NCBI GenBank assembly: GCA_023417635.1 | Contig: JAEZFF010000009.1 | Span: 6,300-70,299, forward strand | Direction: 5' to 3' | Source: Bacillota bacterium | GTDB lineage: Bacteria; Bacillota; Clostridia; Oscillospirales; Acutalibacteraceae | Length of the DNA stretch: 64,000 bases | Shown here: piece after piece, positions 52,254 through 60,418 of the stretch | Layout: every line of letters begins with the position of its first letter | Numbering within the stretch: position 1 is the stretch's first letter | Notes under the pieces: model-generated | What the model saw: only the letters and a program-made list of their open reading frames with translations | The model's database searches: none | What the model was told of the DNA's origin: nothing | Program-made: the position numbers and the translations under genes

Positions 52254-52673
52254 CTAAAAATCCAATTCGTCCATCACTTCAGCAAGATTTTCCTGCGTCA
52301 GCGTAGAGTTAAATTCGTTCCATTTTGCGGTATCCCAAATTTCTGCGCGACTTGAAGCGCCAATGAAAGTTACATCTTTGGAAAGGCCCGCATACGTTCT
52401 AAGGTTCTGTGGCAGGAGAATACGGCCCTGCTTGTCCGGAATGGCTTCGGCAGCACCCGAAAAGAAAAAGCGCTGCAAACCGCGGGCCTTCGAAACCGGC
52501 ATAGCGCTTACTTTCTCCTGCAGCTTTCCCCAGCCCTCCGGCGAAAGCACAAAAAGGCAGCCATCCAGTCCCTTCGTAACATAAAAACACTCTCCAAGGT
52601 CCTCACGGAACTTGGAAGGGACAATCACCCTGCCCTTCAGGTCAATATTATGTTGATATTCACCAATCAGCAT
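52254..52673 (-). CDS. mraZ: Transcriptional regulator MraZ
   Basis: This 139-residue protein has two SpoVT/AbrB-like repeats: GEYQHNIDLKGRVIVPSKFRE at 3-23 and EAIPDKQGRILLPQNLR at about 77-93. MraZ rings bind repeats in their own promoter and control the division cluster. The expected repeats are seen at 52709-52746. It is the first gene of the dcw cluster. Confidence 0.95.
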   Translation of the reverse strand: MLIGEYQHNIDLKGRVIVPSKFREDLGECFYVTKGLDGCLFVLSPEGWGKLQEKVSAMPVSKARGLQRFFFSGAAEAIPDKQGRILLPQNLRTYAGLSKDVTFIGASSRAEIWDTAKWNEFNSTLTQENLAEVMDELDF

Positions 52674-52708
52674 AAGCTTTCACTTAAGGTCCTTCGCACA
52701 CATAACTA

Positions 52709-52746
52709 CCACTTTGTGCTTTTCGGCCTCCACCTTCCGCCACTTT
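52709..52746 (-). promoter_or_regulatory. MraZ-box-like repeats
   Basis: On the minus strand three near-identical heptamers lie between promoter and gene: AAAGTGG (52740-52746), AAGGTGG (52730-52736) and AAAGTGG (52709-52715), with offsets of 10 and 21 bases, one and two helix turns. MraZ binds such GTGG repeats with a ten-base period in other bacteria. Confidence 0.65.
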
Positions 52747-52756
52747 CTGGATATAA

Positions 52757-52785
52757 ATTATAACGTATTTATTCTGGAAATGCAA
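52757..52785 (-). promoter_or_regulatory. Sigma-A promoter of the dcw cluster
   Basis: On the minus strand: TTGCAT, a 17-base spacer, then a perfect TATAAT. The MraZ repeats begin about 10 bases downstream, overlapping the predicted RNA start. Confidence 0.75.
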
Positions 52786-52861
52786 CAGGTACTTTCCGTC
52801 AAAATCAAGCAGCACATGGATTTTCCCCTTGTTTTTTGTCGAATTGATAAGCAGTCATTAT

Positions 52862-52896
52862 GAAAAAAAGCGCCGCAGTATCCCATGCTGTGGCAC
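52862..52896 (-). terminator. Second terminator-like hairpin between khpA and mraZ
   Basis: GTGCCACAG (in RNA sense) pairs with CTGCGGCGC with one mismatch and a G-T pair, then TTTTTTT follows. It lies about 65 bases beyond the first terminator, so it is either a back-up or the end of a small RNA. The whole 331-base gap from 52674 to 53004 holds these two hairpins, the mraZ promoter and the MraZ repeats, but no ORF that I believe. Confidence 0.65.
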
Positions 52897-52960
52897 TTTC
52901 CTCTGAAGCAAATAAAAATTTCACATATAAAAATATTGCTAAAAAATTTTAAAAACAGCA

Positions 52961-52991
52961 AAAAAAAGCTGCAGCATTTTCATGCTGCAGC
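52961..52991 (-). terminator. Intrinsic terminator of the ylxM-ffh-rpsP-khpA operon
   Basis: A perfect 10-bp stem (52968-52977 with 52982-52991) with a GAAA loop in RNA sense is followed by TTTTTTT. Confidence 0.95.
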
Positions 52992-53004
52992 AAGCACCGG
53001 AGTT

Positions 53005-53238
53005 TCAGCCGATTTCGACAGCAACTCTGGTATTGTTTCGGGTCGCTGCGGAACGCATTACAACGCGGATTGCCTTGGCAATGCGGCCCTGCTTGCCGAT
53101 TACGCGGCCCATGTCGCTTTCTGCAACGTGCAGGTGGTAAACGACTGTTCCATCTTCGGTAGGGTCGTCAACGTCAACGCGCACTGCGGACGGATCTTCG
53201 ACCAGCCCTTGCGCTATTGTGATAAGCAAATCTTTCAT
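53005..53238 (-). CDS. khpA: KH-domain RNA-binding protein KhpA (YlqC)
   Basis: This 77-residue protein is a single KH domain with the GxxG loop in GRVIGKQGRIAKAIRVVMR near 48-66. KhpA pairs with KhpB/Jag in Firmicutes and affects mRNA stability and cell division. It follows rpsP by 17 bases, the usual order. It is the last gene of its operon. Confidence 0.92.
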   Translation of the reverse strand: MKDLLITIAQGLVEDPSAVRVDVDDPTEDGTVVYHLHVAESDMGRVIGKQGRIAKAIRVVMRSAATRNNTRVAVEIG

Positions 53239-53255
53239 TGCACTGCACCCCCGAA

Positions 53256-53498
53256 TTACAGGACGCCCTGCTTTTTCAGCAGCGCTTTTACGGTATCGGT
53301 CGGCTGTGCGCCGTTCTTAATCCATTCTTTTGCTTTGTCTGCGTCTACCTTGACTTCAGAAGGCTCGACGAGCGGATTATAGACACCGATTTCTTCAATG
53401 AAGCGGCCGTCACGCGGAAAACGCGAGTCAGCAACAACAATACGGTAGAAAGGAGCCTTTTTTGCACCTACTCTGCGCAGTCTGATTTTAACTGCCAT
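53256..53498 (-). CDS. rpsP: 30S ribosomal protein S16
   Basis: This 80-residue protein starts [21 protein letters not shown], a clear S16 N terminus, with [19 protein letters not shown] next. ATG 53498 is chosen because GGAGGTG lies six bases away; an ATG-less longer frame to 53513 is spurious. S16 binds 16S rRNA early in 30S assembly. It lies 60 bases after ffh. Confidence 0.97.
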   Translation of the reverse strand: MAVKIRLRRVGAKKAPFYRIVVADSRFPRDGRFIEEIGVYNPLVEPSEVKVDADKAKEWIKNGAQPTDTVKALLKKQGVL

Positions 53499-53558
53499 AA
53501 TTTTCACCTCCACAATATCTCTTCATATCTTCACCGGCAGAAGCCGGGTGAAAACCAA

Positions 53559-54890
53559 TTAAAAGGGCATACCGCCCATGCCGGGGAAACGCCGGCGCAG
53601 TCCTTTCTTTTTGAACTGCTTCATCACTTTCTGCATTTGGTCAAAGCCCTTCAGCAGGCGGTTGATATCTTCCACCTTCATGCCGCTGCCAACCGCTATG
53701 CGGCGTTTGCGGGAAGGATTGATAAGGCCTGGCTTTGCGCGCTCTTCTTTCGTCATGGAAAGGATGATGGCCTCGGTTCGGTCCATCTGGTGGTCATCAA
53801 TGTCAACGTCTTTCAGTTGCTGAGCCATGCCCGGCATCTTGGAAAGGACGTTTTTCATAGGGCCCATCTTTTTCATCTGGCGCATCTGCTCCAGTACATC
53901 ATTGAAGTCAAGGCCGCTGTGCAGCATTTTCTGCGCGGCTTCCTCCGCTTTCTTTTTGTCAATATTCTTCTCGGCATCTTCTATCAGCGTTAAAACGTCG
54001 CCCATGCCAAGGATGCGGGAAGCCATACGGTCCGGATGAAACACTTCAAGGTCGGAAAGCTTTTCGCCAGTGCCGGCAAATTTAATCGGCTTGCCGGTCA
54101 CTGCACGGACAGAAAGCGCCGCGCCGCCTCTGGCATCGCCGTCAAGCTTGGTAAGGATAACGCCGGTAATGTTCAGCAATTCGTCAAATGACTTTGCGAC
54201 ATTTACGGCTTCCTGCCCCGTCATGGCATCGACGACCAGCAGAATGTCGGAAGGATGGACGGCTTCCTTAATGTTTTTCAGCTCGTCCATCAGTGCTTCG
54301 TCAATCTGCAGGCGGCCGGCAGTGTCAATTAAGACAAAGTCGTTGCCGTAATCTTTTGCATGGGCAACAGCCGCTTTGCAGATTTTAACGGGATTCTCGG
54401 TTCCCATTTCAAAAACAGGGACCCCTGCGCTCTGGCCGACTATCTGCAGCTGCTGGATAGCGGCAGGCCGGTAAATATCGCACGCCACAAGCAGCGGGCG
54501 GTGGCCCTGCTTTTTCAGCATAAGGCCAAGCTTTCCGGCATGAGTCGTTTTGCCGGAGCCCTGCAGGCCGCACAACAAAATAATGGCCGGCGGCGAAGAC
54601 GGGCTGTTCAGGCGGGCTTCGCCTCCACCCATTAAAGCCGTAAGCTCTTCATTTACTATTTTTATTACCATCTGTGCCGGAGTAAGGCTTTCCATTACTT
54701 CGGACCCAACAGCACGCTCGGCAACTTTGGCGGTAAACTCTTTTGCCACTTTATAATTGACGTCGGCTTCCAGCAGTGCAAGGCGCACTTCATGCATAAC
54801 TTCCTTTACATCCGCCTCATTCAGTTTTCCCTTGGATTTCAGCCGCTTGAAAACGGCTGAAAGTTTTTCCGAAAGACTTTCGAATGCCAA
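53559..54890 (-). CDS. ffh: Signal recognition particle GTPase Ffh
   Basis: This protein of about 443 residues has the N and G domains (GLQGSGKTTHAGKL near 108-121; DTAGRLQIDEAL; TKLDGDARGG) and a methionine-rich M domain (MLHSGLDFNDVLEQMRQMKKMG) that binds SRP RNA and signal peptides. It targets nascent membrane proteins to FtsY. TTG 54890 gives the expected start MAFESLSEKL and has AGGAGGGG five bases away; GTG 54896 lies inside that site. Confidence 0.97.
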   Translation of the reverse strand: MAFESLSEKLSAVFKRLKSKGKLNEADVKEVMHEVRLALLEADVNYKVAKEFTAKVAERAVGSEVMESLTPAQMVIKIVNEELTALMGGGEARLNSPSSPPAIILLCGLQGSGKTTHAGKLGLMLKKQGHRPLLVACDIYRPAAIQQLQIVGQSAGVPVFEMGTENPVKICKAAVAHAKDYGNDFVLIDTAGRLQIDEALMDELKNIKEAVHPSDILLVVDAMTGQEAVNVAKSFDELLNITGVILTKLDGDARGGAALSVRAVTGKPIKFAGTGEKLSDLEVFHPDRMASRILGMGDVLTLIEDAEKNIDKKKAEEAAQKMLHSGLDFNDVLEQMRQMKKMGPMKNVLSKMPGMAQQLKDVDIDDHQMDRTEAIILSMTKEERAKPGLINPSRKRRIAVGSGMKVEDINRLLKGFDQMQKVMKQFKKKGLRRRFPGMGGMPF

Positions 54891-54902
54891 GCACACCCCT
54901 CC

Positions 54903-55268
54903 TTACTCTTCACTCAGCTTTTGTACAGTACCAAGGATTTCCCCAGCACTTTCTTCTATTTCCCGCACCTGGCTGCAGCGGGCGTTATACTCCCGGATGC
55001 GGCTGGCCGCTTCGCTTATTTTTTCCATGCCGCCGCGCAGTTCCTGAAAACGTGCGGCAAAACCAAGCCGGTCTTCCGTTTCTGTAAGCTGTGCCTCGGC
55101 CCTTTTAATGGCATCGCGCACGCCTTGGCGGGTAATGCCCTCATTTTCGGCAATTTCCGAAAGAGAAAGGTCATCGTTGTAATAATACTCAATCACTTCC
55201 CGCTGCTTGTCTGTCAACAGGTTCCCATAAAAGTCCAGCAAGAAAGAGATACGCATATCTTTTGCCAT
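54903..55268 (-). CDS. ylxM: YlxM-type helix-turn-helix protein
   Basis: This 121-residue protein resembles sigma factor region 4: LTDKQREVIEYYYNDDLSLSEIAENEGITRQGVRDAIKRAE, followed by a coiled-coil tail. YlxM is coded next to ffh in most Firmicutes and helps SRP assembly or regulation. ATG 55268 gives the family start MAKDMRISFLLDFYG; upstream codons in frame are not conserved. The ffh start lies 12 bases after its stop. Confidence 0.9.
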   Translation of the reverse strand: MAKDMRISFLLDFYGNLLTDKQREVIEYYYNDDLSLSEIAENEGITRQGVRDAIKRAEAQLTETEDRLGFAARFQELRGGMEKISEAASRIREYNARCSQVREIEESAGEILGTVQKLSEE

Positions 55269-55313
55269 AAAAAAGCACCGCCTTATGTAAAGCATTTGCT
55301 CTTTACACGTTTG

Positions 55314-55342
55314 ATTATACAAGAAGTTTTTGTGGGTGTCAA
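55314..55342 (-). promoter_or_regulatory. Perfect consensus sigma-A promoter of the ylxM-ffh operon
   Basis: On the minus strand: TTGACA, exactly 17 bases, then TATAAT. The leader is about 39 bases. Confidence 0.9.
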
Positions 55343-55355
55343 GGCCTTTTTCTTG

Positions 55356-56036
55356 TCACCCAACCGAAAGATGCGTTTTTGTGGAAACTTTCAGTTTCCC
55401 GTCCTCCATGTGAAAGCTGCCCAGCGTAACCGATGCGGAAGCTGAGAGCACGGAAGCGTTTACCGCAGGCGCTTCACAGGAAACAGTATTTCCGGTTACC
55501 TGAAACCCATTTGGCAAATGGCTTTTCGCTTCGCCAAGGAGCCACTCCGGCGAAACTGGAATGCTCCCAACATGGGCACTGTCCACCTGAAAAAGGAGAC
55601 GTCCGTTTTTACTGTCGAACGAAGGCGTCACGCCAAACGAAACTCCAAAATCTTTACCATGATATGTAACTGGGAAATACATCACCGCATGGCTTCCGGA
55701 GGCTTCCGCCACTGCCACGCCACGCAGGCGCAGCCCCTTTCTTTCTGTTCCGGCATTGTGCTTTTGGTACAGAGACGCAAGGTACCCGTTTACTTCATCT
55801 GCGCCGAAACTGCATTCCTGCTGCGCCAGCGCACCTTTGACAAAATCCTTTGGGAGAGCGTCGGAAGGGGCTGTCTTTTCCAGTCCGCGCCCGGCATATG
55901 GGTCATGGAACGCCAGTGCAGACAGAATTCCGGCTGCGGCAAGCAGCACCGCGAGGACGATGAGAACCACTGTTAGTGCATGGCTGTGCTTTTTTCCAGG
56001 CACTTTATAAGTATGGACAACAGACGCTGAATACAT
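55356..56036 (-). CDS. YpmS/DUF2140-like membrane-anchored protein
   Basis: This 226-residue protein has one N-terminal membrane helix (about 20-43) and an extracellular domain rich in beta strands. The segment RLLFQVDSAHVGSIPVSPEWLLGEAKSHLPNGF near 145-177 resembles the YpmS/DUF2140 family, whose role is unknown (a lipid-binding fold has been suggested). AGGAGG precedes the ATG. It lies 41 bases after mutS2 and is probably the last gene of that operon. The family call is tentative. Confidence 0.6.
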   Translation of the reverse strand: MYSASVVHTYKVPGKKHSHALTVVLIVLAVLLAAAGILSALAFHDPYAGRGLEKTAPSDALPKDFVKGALAQQECSFGADEVNGYLASLYQKHNAGTERKGLRLRGVAVAEASGSHAVMYFPVTYHGKDFGVSFGVTPSFDSKNGRLLFQVDSAHVGSIPVSPEWLLGEAKSHLPNGFQVTGNTVSCEAPAVNASVLSASASVTLGSFHMEDGKLKVSTKTHLSVG

Positions 56037-56077
56037 GGAATTCCTCCTTTTTCACGAAAGAAATGTGGGGCGTAAAA

Positions 56078-58441
56078 TTATTTCAATTCCGCAATGGTAA
56101 CACCGGAGTCGCCTTCGCCAAACGTGCCGAGCCGGTAGCTTTTGATTGCCGGGTGGTTCTTCAGGTGCTTCTGAACTGCACTGCGCAGCACACCAGTGCC
56201 TTTGCCATGAATGATGGTGAGTTGGCCTACGCCGGTAAGCGTTGCTGAATCGATAAACCGGTCGACATCCATTAGTGCTTCGTCCGCTGTTTCCCCGCGT
56301 ACGTCCACTTCGGCAGAAGCTCCTTTTGAACGGTCAATCTCTTTTGTGACGGTGCGGAAATTCCGGTGTTCCTTCTTCGCTTTTTCAAGCCGCAGGTTGG
56401 AAAGCAGAACGCGCGTCTGCAGAATACCCGCCTGCACCAGAACTTCCGGTGGGTTGCCCTCCGGCAAATGCAGCACGGTTGCCTTCTTGTCGATGTCGTA
56501 AATGAGAACGGAATCGCCCACTTTCAGCGGACGCGGCAAACGGTAGCCCGTTTCTTCTTTCTGGTTTACAGGGTCGGCAGTGCTTTCCAATTTGCGCAGA
56601 CCGGCGTTCAGGTGTGCTTTCTGTTCCGCCGAAATTGCCTTGTTCTTTTGCTTTTTAATTTCATCCAGCTCGTTCAGGAGTTCATCTATCTGGGCACGGG
56701 TACGGTCGACAAGCTGAGCGGCCTTATCGCGGGCCTGCTGCATAGCACGGTCGGTTTCGGCCTGCACACGGCTGCTTGCTTCTTCTGCTTCACGACAGGC
56801 TTTTTCAGAAGCTGCGCGCGCCTTGGCAGCGGCCTCCCGCTCATCGTCGAGTTTTCTGCGGCTTTCCTCCAAGCTGCTCACCACATCTTCAAAGCGCCTG
56901 CTTTCACCGGAAACCAGCGATTTTGCGTGCTCCACAACTTTTTCATCCATACCAAGGCGCTGTGAAATGGCAAACGCATTGGAACGGCCCGGCATACCAA
57001 TCAGCAGCCGATAAGTTGGACGAAGCGTCGCCACATCGAATTCGCAGCAGGCATTCTCAACGCCTTCAGTCTGCAGGGCATAAGCCTTCAGCTCCGCATA
57101 ATGCGTTGTTGCAGCAATCTTTGCGCCTTTGCGCCGCAGTGCCTCCAAAATGGATTCCGCAAGCGCGGCGCCTTCAACCGGGTCGGTCCCTGCGCCAAGC
57201 TCATCGAGAAGGATCAGGCTGTTTTCATCGGCACACTCCATAATTTCTATTATATTCTTCATATGTGCAGAAAAAGTCGAAAGGGACTGCTCAATGCTTT
57301 GCTCATCGCCAATGTCGGCAAGCACCTGATGAAAGACGGAAAGTTCACTGCCCTCTGCCGCCGGAATCATCATGCCGCACATGGCCATAAGAGTCAGCAG
57401 ACCGACAGTCTTTAGGGAAACGGTCTTGCCGCCGGTATTCGGCCCTGTTACAACAAGCGTGTCAAAACGGGTGCCAAGTTCGATGTCTGTAGGGACAACT
57501 TTTTCTTTGTCAATCAGCGGATGGCGTGCCTTGTGCAGAACGATTTTTCCTTTTTCATTCAGTTTTGGGCGTGTTGCCTTCATACGATAGGCAAGCGACG
57601 CCTTGGCAAAAATCACATTAAGTTCAATAGCAATGGCGTACCCACGCACAATCGTGTCGGCAAAGCTGCCGGCTTCAGCGGAAAGCTCGGAAAGGATGCG
57701 CTCAATTTCCTTTTTTTCTTCCGAAAGCAGAACTTTTACTTTGTTGTTTGCTTCCACTGCGCCCATCGGCTCAACAAATACGGTCGAGCCGCTGGCTGAT
57801 GTATCATGCACAAGGCCTGGAATCTCGCTGCGGTACTCCGCCTTGACCGGGACGACAAAGCGCCCTTCGCGAATGGTGACGATCGGCTCCTGTAAAAATT
57901 TTTGGTAAGACTGCGAATGAGTCATATGATCCAGCGTTTCACGCGCCCGTGTGGATGCCTGCCGGATCTTTCTGCGAATGTCTGCAAGGGCAGGCGACGC
58001 ATTGTCCGCCATCTCTTCTTCCGAAAGAATTGCGCCGGTAATGCGGTTTTCAAGGTATTGATTCGGTGTTAAAAGGCTGAAGCGGTCATCCAGCACGGTT
58101 TTAATGCCCGCGCTTTTTGAACGCCACTCTGAAATGCCGCGCAGGGTACGAAGCACAACGGCAATTTTCAGCAGTTCCGCCATGGTAAGCATACCGCCCT
58201 GCTGTGCGCGCCGCAGCGGATTTGTCACATTGGAAAGGCCGCCGAATGAAGGCGAGCCAAAGCGTGCCATCAAGACGAAAGCATCGTCGGTTTCCTGCAG
58301 AAGGCGATCTGCATCTTTCGGCGAAGGCTGCAGATTCAGCGCGGCTTCAGCAGCATCGTCGCACGATGTCTGCTCTGCAAGGAGTTTCAGAATTTTATCG
58401 AGTTCCAAAGCTTTTTCGTGTCGTTTTAATTTTTCCTGCAT
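56078..58441 (-). CDS. mutS2: MutS2 endonuclease / ribosome-rescue ATPase
   Basis: This 787-residue protein has the MutS core and clamp domains (no mismatch-binding domain), an ABC-type ATPase with Walker A GPNTGGKT at 333-340 and the signature STFSAHMKNI, a long coiled coil, a KOW-like domain, and a C-terminal Smr nuclease domain (VDVRGETADEAL; IHGKGTGVL). In Bacillus MutS2 acts on recombination intermediates and splits collided ribosomes. ATG 58441 is chosen with AAAGGATG upstream. It lies 7 bases after the phosphoesterase gene. Confidence 0.95.
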   Translation of the reverse strand: MQEKLKRHEKALELDKILKLLAEQTSCDDAAEAALNLQPSPKDADRLLQETDDAFVLMARFGSPSFGGLSNVTNPLRRAQQGGMLTMAELLKIAVVLRTLRGISEWRSKSAGIKTVLDDRFSLLTPNQYLENRITGAILSEEEMADNASPALADIRRKIRQASTRARETLDHMTHSQSYQKFLQEPIVTIREGRFVVPVKAEYRSEIPGLVHDTSASGSTVFVEPMGAVEANNKVKVLLSEEKKEIERILSELSAEAGSFADTIVRGYAIAIELNVIFAKASLAYRMKATRPKLNEKGKIVLHKARHPLIDKEKVVPTDIELGTRFDTLVVTGPNTGGKTVSLKTVGLLTLMAMCGMMIPAAEGSELSVFHQVLADIGDEQSIEQSLSTFSAHMKNIIEIMECADENSLILLDELGAGTDPVEGAALAESILEALRRKGAKIAATTHYAELKAYALQTEGVENACCEFDVATLRPTYRLLIGMPGRSNAFAISQRLGMDEKVVEHAKSLVSGESRRFEDVVSSLEESRRKLDDEREAAAKARAASEKACREAEEASSRVQAETDRAMQQARDKAAQLVDRTRAQIDELLNELDEIKKQKNKAISAEQKAHLNAGLRKLESTADPVNQKEETGYRLPRPLKVGDSVLIYDIDKKATVLHLPEGNPPEVLVQAGILQTRVLLSNLRLEKAKKEHRNFRTVTKEIDRSKGASAEVDVRGETADEALMDVDRFIDSATLTGVGQLTIIHGKGTGVLRSAVQKHLKNHPAIKSYRLGTFGEGDSGVTIAELK

Positions 58442-58448
58442 AAAAGGT

Positions 58449-59345
58449 TCATCCTTTCTGGGGTTCAGCCGTTCCGCCTTCCTGCGCATGGCGCAGAGTG
58501 AGAACGACTATTTCCGGGATATTGTTGATTCTTGCGCCGCAGCCAAGGCCGCGGCTTACAGCCATCTGCCGCTCAGGGAACTCCTGCGAACGGTAAATTC
58601 CCTCGCTGTAGCGTGGGAAGAAGCTGCGTTCCGGCGAAAGAAGCGCACCATAATGCGGCAGGCGTATCATGCCGCCGTGAATATGGCCGCTCAAAGTCAG
58701 GTCAGCACCCCACGCGGCATAAGCTTCAAAAAAGAGGGGATTGTGTGCAAGAAGGATATGATACTCCTGCTGATTGCACGTTCCAAGCGCTTCGCTTACA
58801 GTTTCTGCTTTCAGCTGCGGTCTTGCCTTGCCGTGGCCATCCGCCCGGTAATAGCGCAGCGGAACCCGATAGCCGGAAAGACAGATGAATTCTTTGCCGT
58901 GTTCGAGTTTTGCGGAACAGTTATCCAAAAGATGTACGCCGCACAGCCTTAGGCCATTCATCAGCTGATGCCTTTTCTGAGAAGAAAGATCTTCCTCGTG
59001 GTTGCCGTCTACAAAATAAACGGAGCATTCCGCGCAGAGCGCTTTCACAAACTGAAACAGCTTCCCGTAATGCTCCATCTGGCGGTCGGCAATGTCACCG
59101 GTCAGCATAATTGCTTCAGGCGACTCCTCCTCAATTTTGTAAAGCAGGCGGCTGTTGTTACGGCCAAACGTGCATCCATGCAGGTCGGAAAGATGCACCA
59201 GGCGAAAGCCGTCAAAAGAAGGCGGAATTTTCTGTGACCGCACAATGTAACGCGAAGTCTGTAAAAAATGATTTTCAGGGAAAATATTAGTCGCGGCCCT
59301 GACGAATTTTCCGAGTGGGCCAACCTTTGCCGTTCTTGTCTGCAT
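58449..59345 (-). CDS. Calcineurin-like metallophosphoesterase
   Basis: This 298-residue protein carries all metal motifs of the family: HLSDLHG near 48-54, TGDIADRQ near 80, DGNHEED near 113 and LSGHIHGG near 217. It resembles the YkuE/YaeI type of phosphodiesterase. Its N terminus before the domain is about 40 residues; no clear signal peptide or helix is visible, so the protein may be cytoplasmic. It sits between recO and mutS2 in one run. The substrate is not known. Confidence 0.85.
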   Translation of the reverse strand: MQTRTAKVGPLGKFVRAATNIFPENHFLQTSRYIVRSQKIPPSFDGFRLVHLSDLHGCTFGRNNSRLLYKIEEESPEAIMLTGDIADRQMEHYGKLFQFVKALCAECSVYFVDGNHEEDLSSQKRHQLMNGLRLCGVHLLDNCSAKLEHGKEFICLSGYRVPLRYYRADGHGKARPQLKAETVSEALGTCNQQEYHILLAHNPLFFEAYAAWGADLTLSGHIHGGMIRLPHYGALLSPERSFFPRYSEGIYRSQEFPERQMAVSRGLGCGARINNIPEIVVLTLRHAQEGGTAEPQKG

Positions 59346-59367
59346 AAAAGCCTCTTGAAACAGTTAT

Positions 59368-60129
59368 TTAATCCGGTGTTGATTCGTTCTGCATTTGTTT
59401 ATAAAAATCCAGTGTTGAAAAGCCCCGCTGAAGCGTTTCCAGCACATAGCGTTCAGAAGCATTTCCCAGCTCGCGTTCCGCTTCTGATGAAACGCGAAAA
59501 GAAAACAGCTTGTCAAAATCCGCATAAATGGTATGGCGCAGCGCCGTTACAGCACCGCGGCTCAGTGTGCAGACAGGTTCTTTCTGCGGCTGAAAACACT
59601 GACTGCACAGGATTTTCCCGCTGCGCGGCAAAAAATACATGGTGTCCGCCTCGTAGCACCCGCACTCCGCACAGCATACAAGATCCGGCATATATCCTGC
59701 AAGCGACATCATACGCATTTCAACTATCGCTTTCAGAATGGCGCTCGGCTTTGTGCCTTTGCAGAGAAAGTACATGGCATTCAGCAGCAGGCGCAGAAAA
59801 TCTTCCGCTCCGGAATCCTGCGGGGCAAGCACAGCAGCCAGCTCACAGAAATACTGGGCAAGCGAAAGGCGCCCAATATCCTTTCGAAGATCAAAAAAGA
59901 CCTCAATTGGCTGGGCGTCATCAACTATGTAACTCTCCCGCCCCTCAAAAATTGTAAAGCGGGAGTAGGTGAACAGCCTTGTTGCGGAAAGTCTGGCGCC
60001 CCCTGTGCGGCCCGACTGATGGACAAACGCGCGGAGAACCCCCTTTTCCCCGGTAAGTATTGTTACCAGGCGGTCATTGTCACCCGTGCGTTTCTCCGAA
60101 ACCACCAGGCCCCGGGCGTCTATTTTCAT
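59368..60129 (-). CDS. recO: DNA repair protein RecO
   Basis: This 253-residue protein has an N-terminal OB fold (ARGLVVSEKRTGDNDRLVTILT), a helical domain and a zinc-binding loop with CAECG and CSQC. RecO helps load RecA onto SSB-coated DNA with RecF/RecR. ATG 60129 has GGAGG six bases upstream; the longer frame crosses the yqzL gene and is not conserved. It overlaps yqzL by 50 bases. Confidence 0.93.
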   Translation of the reverse strand: MKIDARGLVVSEKRTGDNDRLVTILTGEKGVLRAFVHQSGRTGGARLSATRLFTYSRFTIFEGRESYIVDDAQPIEVFFDLRKDIGRLSLAQYFCELAAVLAPQDSGAEDFLRLLLNAMYFLCKGTKPSAILKAIVEMRMMSLAGYMPDLVCCAECGCYEADTMYFLPRSGKILCSQCFQPQKEPVCTLSRGAVTALRHTIYADFDKLFSFRVSSEAERELGNASERYVLETLQRGFSTLDFYKQMQNESTPD

Positions 60130-60247
60130 ACTGATCCTCCTGCCGATGAACTTCGCTGTGGTCTGTTTTACACTGAACATACCTGAGGTAATCACGCACT
60201 GTTCCGGTACGGCTGAAATATTGCCACGCTCTTTTTTCATCGTTCAT
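60080..60247 (-). CDS. yqzL: YqzL family small protein
   Basis: This 55-residue protein starts MNDEKRAWQYFSRTGTVRDYLRYV, which matches the short YqzL family (aromatic-W-x-x-F-x-x-T-G-x-x-x-x-Y-L). YqzL is coded between era and recO in Bacillus, exactly its place here. The ATG at 60247 has GGGGAG eight bases upstream. The last 17 codons overlap the recO start in another frame and read as non-conserved, so the tail beyond the family core is odd. Function is unknown. Confidence 0.7.
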   Translation of the reverse strand: MNDEKRAWQYFSRTGTVRDYLRYVQCKTDHSEVHRQEDQYENRRPGPGGFGETHG

Positions 60248-60418
60248 AAAAGCCACTCCCCCGTGCAAAGGCGCACAGCTTTTGTCGAAACTGCCGGCGC
60301 CTGAACTTTCTGTTCCATTAAGAAAGTATTTACGGCACGGCGGTTTCTATAAGCGGTAAATTGATGAATAAAAGCCATAATATAACATATTTCATGCCAT
60401 TCTACATGAAACCGTGCT

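Noticed and set aside
52758..52961. 67-codon minus-strand ORF between khpA and mraZ
   Set aside because: It overlaps a terminator hairpin and the mraZ promoter, and has no ribosome site or conserved motif.
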